In this document: positions 10,161-23,200 of the stretch, piece after piece
Layout: every line of letters starts with the position of its first letter
Position numbering within the stretch: position 1 is the stretch's first letter
Origin: Henningerozyma blattae CBS 6284
Lineage: Eukaryota; Ascomycota; Saccharomycetes; Saccharomycetales; Saccharomycetaceae
Direction of reading: 5' to 3'
Length of the DNA stretch: 64,000 bases
Assembly: GCF_000315915.1 (NCBI RefSeq)
Contig: NC_020193.1
Location: 372,001-436,000, forward strand
Program-made: the position numbers and the translations under genes
The notes under the pieces: model-generated
What the model was told of the DNA's origin: nothing
Databases searched by the model: none
What the model saw: only the letters and a program-made list of their open reading frames with translations

Positions 10161-11333
10161 TTAATAAAAATTAAAATATGAATTAATAGTGTTTTCACTA
10201 TCAACTTCATAGATATATCTAGATCTCTTTTTATTTTTTGAAACTAATGGAATGTTAAGCTCGCTGTTAGACTCTGCACTTCCTTCATTGGTTTCAGAAG
10301 CTGTTAAAGATATATTGTCAAAATCTATTTCACTAAGTTCGGATGTATATTCTTCAAAATTAGACTTCAGTAATATTTTCCTATGGTACTCTCTATGTTT
10401 ATTTAGAAACTTATATTTTCGAGCTTTGTATATTTGAATACTTTTTTTGCTTACTATTACATGTTCATCTAATTCTGGCACATAAAAAGGATGAGTAATT
10501 CCATCTAAGGAATAGTCATAGGTAGTATCACGCAAATATTTCCTAAATTTCCTATCTTTTTCAAATTTCATAATATCATTTTCAATATTAGAAAGAATTA
10601 TTTGCTTCTTTTTTTCAAAATTTGTCAAATTGGGAGTTAATTTATTTTGATTATCTTGAGACATTTCAGAACCCTTTGTAACAATAATATTTTCCACAAC
10701 TTCTTTATTTTCCTTCTCTTGGCATGTAGTATATAAAATATGCAATAACTGAGAAGGACAATATCTTTTGTTCCCATTGATTATTCCTGTTGTGAAAGTA
10801 CAATAAGAAATTTCAAGGTAAGCTAAGTTTACTTCCCTTAAAAATTCAACATCCGCTTTATTAAATTTTTTTGTTTGGTATACAAGCTCTTTAATGTTAT
10901 TGGAAGTCTTTTCATCTACCTGAATTTCAGAAGCAGTTGTGTTAGTATCAGTATTCCTATTATGGTCAGTATTGGTATTAGTACTAACAATAGTGCTAAC
11001 ATTAGTACTGATATTAGAACTAGCATTAGTAATAGTTTTAGAATTGGAATTCGAATTGGAGGTAGTCTTTGGATAAATAACTCTTGTCGTAGAATCCATC
11101 ATACTCAACTCTTCTGGAGTGAAATTATTGAGTTTTATTACAGTAGTTGAATGAGATCGTGAATCAGATAAGGATGAGGTATAATCATGTAATGATTTCT
11201 CTAAATCCATTTGATCTCTATAACTCTGCCTAATATTTTGCTTTAGCATATAATAATAACCAATAGTAGACAAAATATAAGTTGCAATAAATGCACCAAC
11301 AAAATAACCTAAAATTACTAATAATTTTGACAT
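10161..11333 (-). CDS. SKG1: Skg1/Aim20-type single-pass membrane protein
   Basis: 390 residues (S. cerevisiae Skg1 355). An N-terminal hydrophobic segment at about 4-27 is followed by a Tyr/Lys-rich juxtamembrane stretch and a long polar tail, giving a type III single-pass topology with a cytosolic C-terminus. Skg1 localises to the bud-site plasma membrane and affects wall polymer composition; its duplicate is Aim20. Identification rests on architecture, the N-terminal sequence and position beside BAS1. Residues about 95-135 form a low-complexity Thr/Asn/Ser run (repeated NTNT and STIVS units). SKG1 and AIM20 cannot be separated by sequence alone here. Confidence 0.8.
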   Translation of the reverse strand: MSKLLVILGYFVGAFIATYILSTIGYYYMLKQNIRQSYRDQMDLEKSLHDYTSSLSDSRSHSTTVIKLNNFTPEELSMMDSTTRVIYPKTTSNSNSNSKTITNASSNISTNVSTIVSTNTNTDHNRNTDTNTTASEIQVDEKTSNNIKELVYQTKKFNKADVEFLREVNLAYLEISYCTFTTGIINGNKRYCPSQLLHILYTTCQEKENKEVVENIIVTKGSEMSQDNQNKLTPNLTNFEKKKQIILSNIENDIMKFEKDRKFRKYLRDTTYDYSLDGITHPFYVPELDEHVIVSKKSIQIYKARKYKFLNKHREYHRKILLKSNFEEYTSELSEIDFDNISLTASETNEGSAESNSELNIPLVSKNKKRSRYIYEVDSENTINSYFNFY

Positions 11334-12156
11334 ATTTTTTACTGATGTTTTGTCTTTGCTTATGTTGAAGAACGATATCTTTTAATAAGTGAAAAGAAGT
11401 ATAATAAAGACAAAAAGAAAATTAAGTAGTCTTTGAAAAAAAATTTGGTTTCAATTTATATATTTTTGTAAAAAAAAACTTAAGACACTTTTTATATAAA
11501 GGATATACAGTATCCCTTAATGCAATTTGATGTTATTTCGGAGTTGCTGGGCGGTTATTAAAAAAAAGCGTCTTAAGCGACGCAAGTCAAGTTATCAGAG
11601 GAAGATATAGATGTCTGCAAATACAGAATATAATTTTCTAGAAAATTTCCAAGAAACATAAGAAATTAAGATAATTTTAGATATTTAGACTTTGAAGGCG
11701 GTGAAAAAAAAATAAAAATAAATATCAATTTGGTCTTAAATTAAGTGAATAAATTGGGATGTTTTAACTTGAGTAAATAGTTAACGAATGTTGTTTATCA
11801 TTTCATCGATTCGAATTATTTTTGAAAATAAAAATTATCTTAAATAAATGGAACTAGTTTATTAAATAAATATTTGCTTTTCTAAGACATTTTATAGACA
11901 ATTTTTTAAGTTTGGTAATATTTATTTTATTTTTACAGAAACAAAACATAAATTAGGTTTTTGCGAAAATTTCAAGGTACAACAAAAAAAAATTAAAAAA
12001 AAATGAGACGGTAAATTTTCCCAAATAAGAAATTAAGAAGATTTGTTTATTATTAAAAAGATCAAAAATATATAAGTACACAATATATAAATCTAATAGT
12101 CATTAACATTAAAAGTAGAAAAGAAAAGATAGAAGGAATGGCAAGAAGAGGGGAGT
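11334..12156. other. Intergenic region SKG1 / GAL7 (synteny boundary)
   Basis: SKG1 promoter and GAL7 3' flank, both genes on the minus strand. Here chr IX/XI-type synteny on the left changes to chr II/IV-type synteny on the right. An exact ARS-consensus match lies on the minus strand at 11943-11953 (weak evidence). No tRNA, LTR or relic gene is seen at the junction. Confidence 0.4.
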
Positions 12157-13260
12157 TTATAATTTTTCTAAGTAATGAGTCTTACCATCCAACTTTCTTA
12201 ATCTTTCAGCAGCTTGTTCAGCAGTTAAATCTCTTTGAGGCTCACCCAACATTTCGAAACCGACCAAGAATTTTCTGACAGTAGCAGATCTTAATAAAGG
12301 TGGGTAGAAATGCATATGGAACCAACTGTTGTCTAATTCTTCTTTAGAGGCGTTCAATGGAGCTTGATGTAGACCCATTGAGTATGGAAAACTACATTCG
12401 AACATGTTATCGTATTTAACTGTTAATTCTTTCATGATAGAAGCCAAGTCACCCTTTTGCTTATCTGTGAAGTGGTCGACGTTTGGTGTCTTTTCCTTGG
12501 AGACAATCATTGTTTCAAAAGGCCAGACAGCCCAGTAAGGAACGACAACCAAAAAGCTATCGTTTTCCAAGACAATTCTTGATTTTTCTTGTAATTCTAA
12601 TTTGACGTAATCACCTAATAAATCGGTGTTATGCTTATGTTTATAATTATGGAAAGTTTTAAATTCTTGAGAGACTTCTGATGGAACGACTTCTAAACAC
12701 CAAGCTTGTCCGTGTGGATGTAAATTGGAACAACCCATGGCAGTACCTTTATTTTCAAAAATTTGCAAATACTTGAATGGCTTATTGTTTTCAGCAGCTT
12801 CTTTAGATAAGTCTCTATAAAGAGTTTGCCAAGCACCAACAACATCGGTTAATTCTGGAACAGACATTTGTGGGATAGTTACGTTATGTTTTGGAGAGAA
12901 ACAAATGACAAAACAGTTACCTCTAACACCTTCCACTTTCAATAATCTATCTTTCAAAGATTTTTCACTGGATTCTGGTTGTAATGGTAAATCTGGTTGA
13001 TCAATCTTGACAGCAGCATAATCATTTTGGAAGATGTAAGTGGTTTCGTATTTTGGATTAGAACCACCAGTAGCTCTATCGTTACCTGGACATAAGAAAC
13101 ATTTTGGGTCGTAAGCAGGAGCATTTGGCTTAGATGGAGTTTCTTGTTGACCTAACCAAGGTCTCTTAGCTCTGTGAGGAGAAACTAAGATCCAAGAATC
13201 CGTCAATGGGTTGTAACGTCTGTGAGAATGGTCAGTGAAATCGAATTCAGCGGAGGACAT
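12157..13260 (-). CDS. GAL7: Gal7 galactose-1-phosphate uridylyltransferase
   Basis: Leloir-pathway enzyme that exchanges UMP between UDP-glucose and galactose-1-phosphate, giving UDP-galactose and glucose-1-phosphate in the cytosol. The 367 residues match the S. cerevisiae length (366). A metal-binding Cys pair (CFLC) lies near residue 55, and the catalytic HPHGQ motif lies in the middle of the chain, followed by the C-terminal HIT-like half. Codon use is strongly biased toward preferred yeast codons, as in highly expressed genes and unlike SKG1 next door. Transcription reads leftward, with its own upstream promoter carrying three Gal4 sites. Confidence 0.98.
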   Translation of the reverse strand: MSSAEFDFTDHSHRRYNPLTDSWILVSPHRAKRPWLGQQETPSKPNAPAYDPKCFLCPGNDRATGGSNPKYETTYIFQNDYAAVKIDQPDLPLQPESSEKSLKDRLLKVEGVRGNCFVICFSPKHNVTIPQMSVPELTDVVGAWQTLYRDLSKEAAENNKPFKYLQIFENKGTAMGCSNLHPHGQAWCLEVVPSEVSQEFKTFHNYKHKHNTDLLGDYVKLELQEKSRIVLENDSFLVVVPYWAVWPFETMIVSKEKTPNVDHFTDKQKGDLASIMKELTVKYDNMFECSFPYSMGLHQAPLNASKEELDNSWFHMHFYPPLLRSATVRKFLVGFEMLGEPQRDLTAEQAAERLRKLDGKTHYLEKL

Positions 13261-13706
13261 TTTTTTAATTAATTTTAATCCGGTTTTTTAATGGATTGTG
13301 GTTATGAAAAAGGTAATAATGAATATATAAATATTCTTGATGGCTTGTATATGTAATGAAAAAACAGCATAATTGAAACTTTTCGAAATTATGTAGATTT
13401 AGTGTCGTTTATATATATTGATTTGTGGAGATCTAAGCTCCATCTACAAAAAGGAAACCTACACCAAACTTAATTATTGAATCTATTACTGGTATAATTA
13501 GTTAGGGTGGGTATGACGAACTAGTAAACAAGTTAAACAGAATGCTATGGTGATATTATTCGAATTTTCGTAAAACAGCTTTTTTTTTAGCTGCATTAAC
13601 TCAGTGGGGTTCGTAGGAAAGCCTAACACAGGCAGACTGTGGCCGAGTAGTTTTTTTTTTTTTTTTCTAGGCTGCCTAAACAGCGCCAAGTGGCTTTGGA
13701 GCATTC

Positions 13707-13723
13707 CGGACGACAGTGCTCCG
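13707..13723. promoter_or_regulatory. Gal4 site (GAL7 UAS 1)
   Basis: Perfect CGG-N11-CCG palindromic half-sites, with the preferred A/G...T/C edges of the Gal4 consensus (core ACGACAGTGCT). Confidence 0.9.
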
Positions 13724-13742
13724 GGCCGTGAAGCAGTCCTTT

Positions 13743-13759
13743 CGGAGCACAGTAAACCG
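13743..13759. promoter_or_regulatory. Gal4 site (GAL7 UAS 2)
   Basis: Perfect CGG-N11-CCG with core AGCACAGTAAA, starting 36 bp from the start of the previous site, which permits co-operative Gal4 dimer binding. Confidence 0.88.
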
Positions 13760-13832
13760 AAGCGAATGCTGGAAGGAGAATGTAAATGGAATGTTGACTG
13801 GACGGATGAACGGGTTGGGAAGGCCCGGGTTC

Positions 13833-13849
13833 CGGGGCACAGTAGTCCG
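13833..13849. promoter_or_regulatory. Gal4 site (GAL7 UAS 3)
   Basis: Perfect CGG-N11-CCG with core GGCACAGTAGT. Confidence 0.88.
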
Positions 13850-14231
13850 GGGTGGGCATAAGAGAGAGTGATAGCGCCGCACATATGAAATGGAAGGGAA
13901 AGTAAGAAAGAGAAGGTGTTAAATGTGGAGTTTAGTTATAGAGGAAATACAAAACATTGGTGACTGGAAAGGACTATGTATGATTAACATAATTACAAAT
14001 AAGGGATAGACATAGTATTCTTTGTGTATGAAGATATTCTTGAATCAGCTGAAAGCTATAAGGAAAAATATAAAGTAAAAAAGAACATTAAGAAAAACAT
14101 TAAGTGTGTTTATATTATTTATCATATATAAAAAAAGAATTAAGGTTTTATTATTTAAGCTATATATATTAGCATTTCATAAGTGTGTAAAAAGGACATT
14201 AGAGTTTGAAAAAGATTTTTTTTTTTCAGAA

Positions 14232-16376
<2,145 letters not shown>

Positions 16377-16752
16377 TTATCGAGTTTAGATACTTGGCTT
16401 AGATTAGACCAGGTTTCTTTGGTTCTCTTTATACAAACAAGACAAACAAAACAAACATGATGAACATAATACCCTTTTCTCTTTTTGCAATATGTGTAGC
16501 ATCAAGTCTTATATATATCTGATTACTGATACAGCTGATTTGTATTGTTAGCATGCTTAATATCTTTATCACCATAGTAGGAAACATGCACCAAGAAAAG
16601 TATTTTTTTTTTTTTACCTAAGACAAAGAATCGCACCTACAACCATCGTTACCTCTATTGCGTAAGTGTAAATGCAAGTGAAAAAGTGCAAAAGTGAAAA
16701 AAAAAATATCTATCCGTTTCTTTTGGCGTCATTCATTCAAGAATTTCAATTT

Positions 16753-16769
16753 CGGAGCAGAGTGGTCCA
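16753..16769. promoter_or_regulatory. Degenerate Gal4 site (CGG-N11-CCA)
   Basis: Its first 16 bases are identical to the perfect site at 17346, but the last half-site is CCA instead of CCG. It may be a weak or decayed Gal4 site. Confidence 0.55.
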
Positions 16770-16889
16770 GAGATCTGGTACGGGTCTTTGCTTGTTTCAA
16801 TTTCCGAAAAAAAAGAAAGAAAGAAAGACATAAAGAATACAATAACACAATCCAAACTAAATGGCCGAGGGTATATCCATTTTAAGCCA

Positions 16890-16896
16890 CGGGTAA
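16890..16896 (+). promoter_or_regulatory. Reb1 core site in GAL10-GAL1 UAS region
   Basis: Exact CGGGTAA core, 51 bp before a perfect Gal4 site. In S. cerevisiae, Reb1 (GRF2) binds in the GAL1-GAL10 UAS region and excludes nucleosomes. The same role is inferred here. Confidence 0.6.
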
Positions 16897-16946
16897 TCTA
16901 TTCTGAGCTATTTCCATTCTGTTGTCATGGTTGTCATGGAATCCGT

Positions 16947-16963
16947 CGGACCACAGTGCTCCG
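16947..16963. promoter_or_regulatory. Gal4 site (GAL1-10 UAS 1)
   Basis: Perfect CGG-N11-CCG with core ACCACAGTGCT. Confidence 0.9.
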
Positions 16964-16992
16964 GTGGGGGTGCGGGTTTCGTCAAGATTTCT

Positions 16993-17009
16993 CGGTACAG
17001 AGTGGCCCG
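16993..17009. promoter_or_regulatory. Gal4 site (GAL1-10 UAS 2)
   Basis: Perfect CGG-N11-CCG with core TACAGAGTGGC, starting 46 bp after the start of UAS 1. Confidence 0.9.
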
Positions 17010-17299
17010 AAATAAAAAAAAGGAAGTAGGAAAATGTATAGAGGCACGGCGTACGGCTCAGGCACGTAATGTCTACGGCTGGTAATATTGGCCTGTTTTG
17101 TATTTGGATTTCTGTAGTATATTTTCCTGATTGTTTGGTGGACTGTGGAATGCGGGGTAGGGACGGAGTGTCCAAGAGGGAACATTACCGGCGCCTCGGT
17201 TCAACGGGAAGGCAAAGCGTGGGCCAAAAACGTGGGGTGGAAATAGTCGGCCGTGGAATCTGTGAATCGAGAATCTTGAATCGTTGAGAATGACGTGTG

Positions 17300-17316
17300 C
17301 GGGGCAGAGTGGCCCG
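17300..17316. promoter_or_regulatory. Gal4 site (GAL1-10 UAS 3)
   Basis: Perfect CGG-N11-CCG with core GGCAGAGTGGC, in a separate GAL1-proximal cluster about 300 bp from UAS 2. Confidence 0.9.
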
Positions 17317-17345
17317 GGCTATGTTGGTGAGCCGAGGAACTGGCT

Positions 17346-17362
17346 CGGAGCAGAGTGGTCCG
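17346..17362. promoter_or_regulatory. Gal4 site (GAL1-10 UAS 4)
   Basis: Perfect CGG-N11-CCG with core AGCAGAGTGGT, starting 46 bp after the start of UAS 3. This repeats the spacing of the first pair. Confidence 0.9.
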
Positions 17363-17908
17363 GGTCTGCATACTCTCTAGGCGCGAATTTAGTCCAGTAT
17401 TGGTGTAATGTCAAATTGGCAATTGGGCAAAGGGTAAAGGGTAATTGCTACTACCAAGAAAGACTTGATGTGTTGTGTTGTGTTGTTTTAACCATGATTC
17501 GTTATTGTTTTCTTTACCCCACAACTTAGTTGTAAAAAATAGACGGTTTGGCTAGAAAAAGGTCGTACTTTGCCTCCCCCAGATACGACACGATCTACTC
17601 TTTTTTTACGTGCATCAAACATGAATAGTCCCCTCACTCAACAAGTTCTCTACGGAACTGACTGGGTGTGGTCTTGGTCTTGTTTTAGATCGCGAATTGA
17701 GACTATGTTAAGGGTAGAAATGCTTTTGACAAAAAAAATAAAAATGCTTCCATTCTTGAAGGAAAATAAAACTATAAAAGAGTAAGGAATATTCAACTTT
17801 TAAGCATTAAATTTGTCTTGTCATAAGAAGAAACCATCAACAAATAGAGTACCACTTTATTCAAACACTCTTCACTCCCTCCCTTACTTTTTTAATATCT
17901 CGTCAATC

Positions 17909-19462
17909 ATGTCTATTCCAATCTTCCACTCTTCTGGTGCTGCATTACCAAAGGCCTTAACTGAAAAATGTCCAGCTGTTATTGCCGGTTTCGAAAAAGT
18001 CTACAAGTCCAAGCCAGATTTCGTCTCTAGATCTCCAGGTAGAGTCAACTTGATTGGTGAACATATCGATTATGCTGATTTCTCTGTCTTGCCAATGGCT
18101 ATCGATGTTGATATGTTGATTGCTGTTAAGGTTTTGGATGACAAGAAAAACCCATCCATCACTTTAGCCAATGCGGATGAAAGATTCGCCCAAAGAAAAT
18201 TCGATTTACCATTAGACGGCTCCTTTGTTACCATCGATGCCTCCATCTCTGACTGGTCCAACTACTTCAAGTGTGGTTTACACGTTGCTCATGAATTCTT
18301 AAAGGAAATCGAACCAACCAAATTCGGTAAGGCTCCATTAGCTGGTTTGGAAGTTTACTGTCAAGGTAATGTCCCAACTGGTTCTGGTTTATCCTCCTCT
18401 GCTGCCTTCATCTGTGCCACTGCTTTGGCCATTGTTAGATCCAACATGCCAACCTCTTACAAGATGACCAAACAAGATTTAATGAGAATCACTGTTGTTG
18501 CTGAACATTACGTCGGTGTTAACAACGGTGGTATGGATCAAGCTGCTTCTGTTTGTGGTCAAGATGATCATGCCTTATACGTTGAATTCAAGCCTGAATT
18601 AAAGGCCACTGCTTTCAAATTCCCAGCTTTGAAAAGCACTGCTGTTGAATTCGTCATTGCCAACACTTTGAAGGTCTCTAACAAGGTCGAAACTGCCCCA
18701 ACTAACTATAACTTGAGAGTCGTTGAAGTCACTGTTGCTGCTGAAGTCTTGGCTGCCAAATACGGCGTCTCTTTGAAGAAATCCGGTACTTTAGGTAAAG
18801 GTAACTTGAGAGATTTCATGAACGCTTACTACGCTAAATACCACAACGTTCCAAAGCCATGGGATGGTGATGTTACCACCGGTATTGAAAGATTGAACAA
18901 GATGTTAGAATTGGTTCAAGAAACTTTCGGTTCTCACAAATCCGGTTACACTGTTGATGAAGCTTCTGCTGCTTTGAACACCTCTAAAGAAGAATTCACC
19001 AAGGACTACTTGACCACTTTCCCAGTCAGATTCCAAGTCTTGAAATTATACCAAAGAGCCAAGCACGTTTACTCTGAATCCTTGAGAGTCTTGGACGCTT
19101 TGAAGATCATGACTTCTGGTCAAAAATTCGCCAGCGACGAAGAATTCTTCAAGTTATTCGGTGGTTTGATGAACCAATCCCAAGAATCCTGTGACAAATT
19201 ATACGAATGTTCTTGTGAAGAAACTGACAAGATCTGCGAAATCGCTTTGGCTAACGGTTCCTACGGTTCCAGATTGACTGGTGCCGGTTGGGGTGGTTGT
19301 ACCGTCCATTTGGTTCCAACTGAAAACGTCGAAAGTGTCAAGAAGGCTTTGATCGAACAATTCTACAAGAAGCAATACCCAACCATCACAGACACTGAAT
19401 TGAAGGAAGCCATCTTGGTCTCCAAGCCAACCATCGGTTCTTGCTTATACGAATTGGCTTAA
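17909..19462 (+). CDS. GAL1: Gal1 galactokinase
   Basis: GHMP-family kinase that phosphorylates galactose with ATP, the first committed Leloir step. I start it at the ATG at 17909 ([10 protein letters not shown]), giving 517 residues. The open frame runs further upstream but begins with TTG and bears no resemblance to galactokinases. The GHMP signatures are intact: GRVNLIGEH near residue 45, GSGLSSSAA (ATP loop; the Ser-Ala missing from the inducer Gal3 is present) and [11 protein letters not shown] near the C-terminus. It should therefore be an active kinase rather than a Gal3-type pure inducer. Codon use is highly optimised. Confidence 0.97.
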   Translation: MSIPIFHSSGAALPKALTEKCPAVIAGFEKVYKSKPDFVSRSPGRVNLIGEHIDYADFSVLPMAIDVDMLIAVKVLDDKKNPSITLANADERFAQRKFDLPLDGSFVTIDASISDWSNYFKCGLHVAHEFLKEIEPTKFGKAPLAGLEVYCQGNVPTGSGLSSSAAFICATALAIVRSNMPTSYKMTKQDLMRITVVAEHYVGVNNGGMDQAASVCGQDDHALYVEFKPELKATAFKFPALKSTAVEFVIANTLKVSNKVETAPTNYNLRVVEVTVAAEVLAAKYGVSLKKSGTLGKGNLRDFMNAYYAKYHNVPKPWDGDVTTGIERLNKMLELVQETFGSHKSGYTVDEASAALNTSKEEFTKDYLTTFPVRFQVLKLYQRAKHVYSESLRVLDALKIMTSGQKFASDEEFFKLFGGLMNQSQESCDKLYECSCEETDKICEIALANGSYGSRLTGAGWGGCTVHLVPTENVESVKKALIEQFYKKQYPTITDTELKEAILVSKPTIGSCLYELA

Positions 19463-19747
19463 ACTTAATTGATAAATTTTTTATGCCTTTTATTCATTCT
19501 TTATTTTTTTTATCATCTCTTTTTGCCATGTCTAATGAAACATAGTCACGAATTTTGTACGACCTACTACTACTACAACCCCCCACCTTTATACTATATA
19601 TTATAAATAATTGCTTTTTTAAAAGATATTGTATTTTTCACTTCTCTTTCTTTATTTTTCGTATGCTTATATAGCTTGCGTTGCTACGGTAACCAAAACT
19701 GCCCTGAAATTTCTCCTGGCACTGCTGACAAATCACCACGGCTTATA

Positions 19748-19757
19748 TCCGCGGAAA
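19748..19757. promoter_or_regulatory. Pleiotropic drug response element 1
   Basis: Exact TCCGCGGA core followed by AA, the optimal Pdr1/Pdr3 binding site, about 500 bp upstream of the SNQ2 ATG. Confidence 0.85.
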
Positions 19758-19767
19758 CAAACATCCA

Positions 19768-19777
19768 TCCGCGGAAA
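19768..19777. promoter_or_regulatory. Pleiotropic drug response element 2
   Basis: Second exact TCCGCGGA core followed by AA, spaced 20 bp (two helical turns) from the first, so two Pdr1/Pdr3 dimers could sit on the same DNA face. Confidence 0.85.
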
Positions 19778-20045
19778 TATCCTACTCCGGGTTTCCGTAT
19801 TTACACTCCATCTGTTTACTCCGTGTATTGATTATTACTATTATTTACTCTGTCTGTTTACTTTACAGCCACACTAATAATTTTCGACACGGAGTTGTAG
19901 TAAGGGGGACCTTCTGCCCAATATTCCACCAAGGCTGGCCTACTAATATCTCCTGTCCACTGCCGGTACCTCCACGACCCCTCTTTGGCTATCCTGCCTA
20001 GCAACACACCTTCTCCTGCCTACAGAGTAAGACATACACAGAATT

Positions 20046-20085
20046 ACGGAATCACAGAATCACAGAATCACAGAATCACAGAATC
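20046..20085. repeat. 8-bp tandem repeat ACAGAATC
   Basis: Four perfect copies of ACAGAATC (20054-20085), preceded by one variant copy (ACGGAATC), in the SNQ2 5' region. A simple microsatellite. Confidence 0.8.
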
Positions 20086-20251
20086 ATGCTGAGCATCTAC
20101 GGAAAGAAGATATACGCAATCATATATAGAAGCATACATTTCGATCTTCATCGATCTTAATCATAATTACCTTAAAATGGTGAAATTTCAATCTCATTAC
20201 TAGTTCGCTGCTTTTTTTTCAAATACCATTAGACCATACCATATATCAAAT

Positions 20252-23200
20252 ATGGATCCGATAATAGGTAATAATTCTTCCATCAGGGGATCCGAATCCA
20301 ATATAGATTTGGATGAAAAATCAGGACCTGCAAAACACACAAACATAAATACCACAAGACAATCGACTCAATTGTCTTCGGAAAATCTAGTTGCACTTCA
20401 TGAAGGTGAGTTTTTCTCGATGGATAATATTAGAGAACAACCTAAAGATACCCATTCATCATCATCTACGGACGATGAAAATAGTATAAAAGAATTCAGT
20501 CCTTCACATAGAGAACCTCCAAGAGAACGCTCAATGTCAAGAGATTTTACTTCTATTCCAAACAATTCGACTACTTCGTTTCACTCCAATAAAGAAAGAG
20601 CTAAACGATTGAATTTAGCCTCCAATGATACCCCGAGTGATCGGTTAACAAAACTGTTAACCTCATCCTCGACACCCAGTCATCATAAAGATTCTATGAC
20701 AGAACCACATAGACGAGATAGACGACTCAGTACAGAATTGAGTCCTGACTTGATATCACAAATCGAATCCTTGGCTAAAACCCTATCATTCCATACAACA
20801 AGAGATGGGGTATTAAATTTCATGACTACTTCTACACCCACCTCCAGTTCCTCTAATGATTCAGAACACGATACTTTATCTTTTGAAGAATCAGATGAAG
20901 ATTTTAATGCCAAGATGATCATTTCAGAATTCGTAAGAAACGCAAACGAACAGGGGATTCATCTTAGAAAGGCAGGTGTTATCCTCGAGGACGTCGGTGC
21001 AAAGGGTATCGACTCATCTGCGGCTAACGCAACCACTGTCATGGATATCATACTTTTACCTTACACTATTTTCAATTTTGTGAAAAATTTAAGAAATCGT
21101 AGAATGATGCATATCCTTCGAAATGTTTATGCATTTGCTGAACCTGGTGAAATGGTTCTTGTCCTAGGAAGACCTGGTGCAGGTTGCTCTACTTTCTTAA
21201 AAGTAACAGCAGGACAAATCGATCAATTAGCCGGAGGAGTCACCGGTGATATATCTTACGACGGTATTGACCAGAAGGAAATGATGAAACATTTCAGATC
21301 AGACGTTATCTATAATGGGGAGTTAGACGTGCATTTCCCCTATTTAACTGTGCAACAAACTTTAGATTTCGCCATTGCGTGTAGAACTCCCGCTGTGAGA
21401 GTCAATAACGTCTCAAGAAAGGAGTATATCGCAGCAATCAGAGACTTGTACTGTACAATCTTTGGGCTAAGACATACTTATAATACAAAAGTGGGGAATG
21501 ATTTCGTAAGAGGTGTTTCTGGGGGGGAAAGAAAACGTGTCTCTATAGCAGAAGCATTGGCTGCAAGAGGATCCATATATTGCTGGGATAATGCAACAAG
21601 AGGGTTAGATGCTTCTACTGCACTGGAATATGCTCAAGCTATTCGTGTAATGACAAATCTATTAGGATCTACTGCATTTGTTACTTTATATCAGGCAAGT
21701 GAAAACATTTACAATACATTCGATAAAGTTACAGTACTTTACCTAGGTAGACAGATCTATTACGGTAAAATAGAAGATGCTATCCCGTATTTCGAAAAAA
21801 TGGGGTATGAAAAACCTTCAAGACAACCTACAGCAGAATTCTTAACTTCTATGACAGATTTAAACGGGCTACATATAATAAAGCCAGGCTATGAAGATAA
21901 AGTACCAAGAACTGCAAAGCAATTTGAAGAGTATTGGCATAATTCTGAAGAATTTAATCAATTAAAACATAATATTGAAATTTACAAGAAAAATATTGAC
22001 GTCGAAAAGACAAGAGACTTATATAAGCAATCCATTCAACAAGAAAAATCAAAAAGTTCAAGAAAGCAATCAAGATATATTATATCATATTTCGAACAAG
22101 TAAGATTATGTACAATCAGAGGGTTTCAAAGAATATATGGTAATAAATCATTCACAGTAACAAATATAACAGCTGCTATCATACAATCTTTAGTTTCCGG
22201 ATCTTTATTCTACAAAGCACCTTCAGGAACAAATGGTGCCTTCACAAGAGGTGGTGTTTTGTATTTCGCATTACTATATTATTCTTTAATGGGGTTAGCA
22301 AATATGTCTTTTGAGCATAGACCTATCTTACAAAAACATAAGATGTATTCATTATACCATCCATCTGCTGAGGCAATAGCAAGTACCTTATCGGGATTCC
22401 CCTTTAGAATGATTGGATTAACTTGTTTCTTAATCATTTTATATTTTTTGGCTTATTTACACCAAACTGCCGGATCATTCTTTATTATTTATTTATTTTT
22501 AGTCATGTGCTCAGAGGCTATTAACGCATTATTTGAATGCGTTGCTTCAGCATGTGATTCTTTGCCACAGGCAAATTCAATCGCTGGTATCATCATGTTA
22601 GCCATTTCGTTATATTCTACATATATGATCCAAGCTCCAAAGATGCATCAATGGTTCAAATGGATCTCATACATCTTACCAATAAGATACGCATTCGAGT
22701 CAATGCTGGAAGCAGAATTTCATGGTAGACATATGAACTGTAATAAATCATACGTTCCTAGAGGCCCAGGATATGAAGATGTATCTCCTGACAATCGTGT
22801 TTGTGCATTTACGGGTTCCAAGCCTGGTCAAAATTATGTATTAGGGGATGATTATTTAAGAATCCAGTACACTTATGTTTGGGCGCATACTTGGAGAAAT
22901 TTGGCCATTATGTGGGCATTCGTGCTTGGATATGTTGGCGGTAAGATCATCTTTACCGAATTTAAAAGACCCGTAAAAGCTGGTGGTGATATGTTACTTT
23001 ACAAGAAGGGTACAAAACTTCAATTTAACCATAATGATGAAGAAAATGATGTAGATTCACAATCTAAAGTTTTCCCTGTATCTTCGTCTACAGCAGTCTC
23101 TACAGCATCCTCACAAGAAGGAGCAGTAGAACCTGATTCGTTTAAAGATTTAGAAAGTACAGGTATTTTCATCTGGAGGAAAGTTTGTTATACTGTTCCA

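Larger units (their letters stand above)
13261..14231 (-). promoter_or_regulatory. GAL7 promoter
   Basis: 971 bp between GAL10 and GAL7. A 145-bp GC-richer patch (13707-13849) carries three Gal4 sites, preceded by a poly(T) run at about 13651-13666. TATA-like sequence (atatataaat) lies near 13322-13331 on the GAL7 side. The open frames over this patch on both strands are by-products of its GC content. Confidence 0.85.
19463..20251 (+). promoter_or_regulatory. GAL1 3' flank and SNQ2 promoter
   Basis: 789 bp holding the GAL1 terminator region and the SNQ2 promoter. It contains two perfect pleiotropic drug response elements and an 8-bp tandem repeat, listed separately. An 82-codon frame at 19629-19877 overlaps these promoter elements and is not supported as a gene. 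Confidence 0.7.

Noticed and set aside
13604..13884. Overlapping frames on both strands in the GAL7 promoter
   Set aside because: They coincide with the GC-rich Gal4-site patch and have no homology or codon bias.
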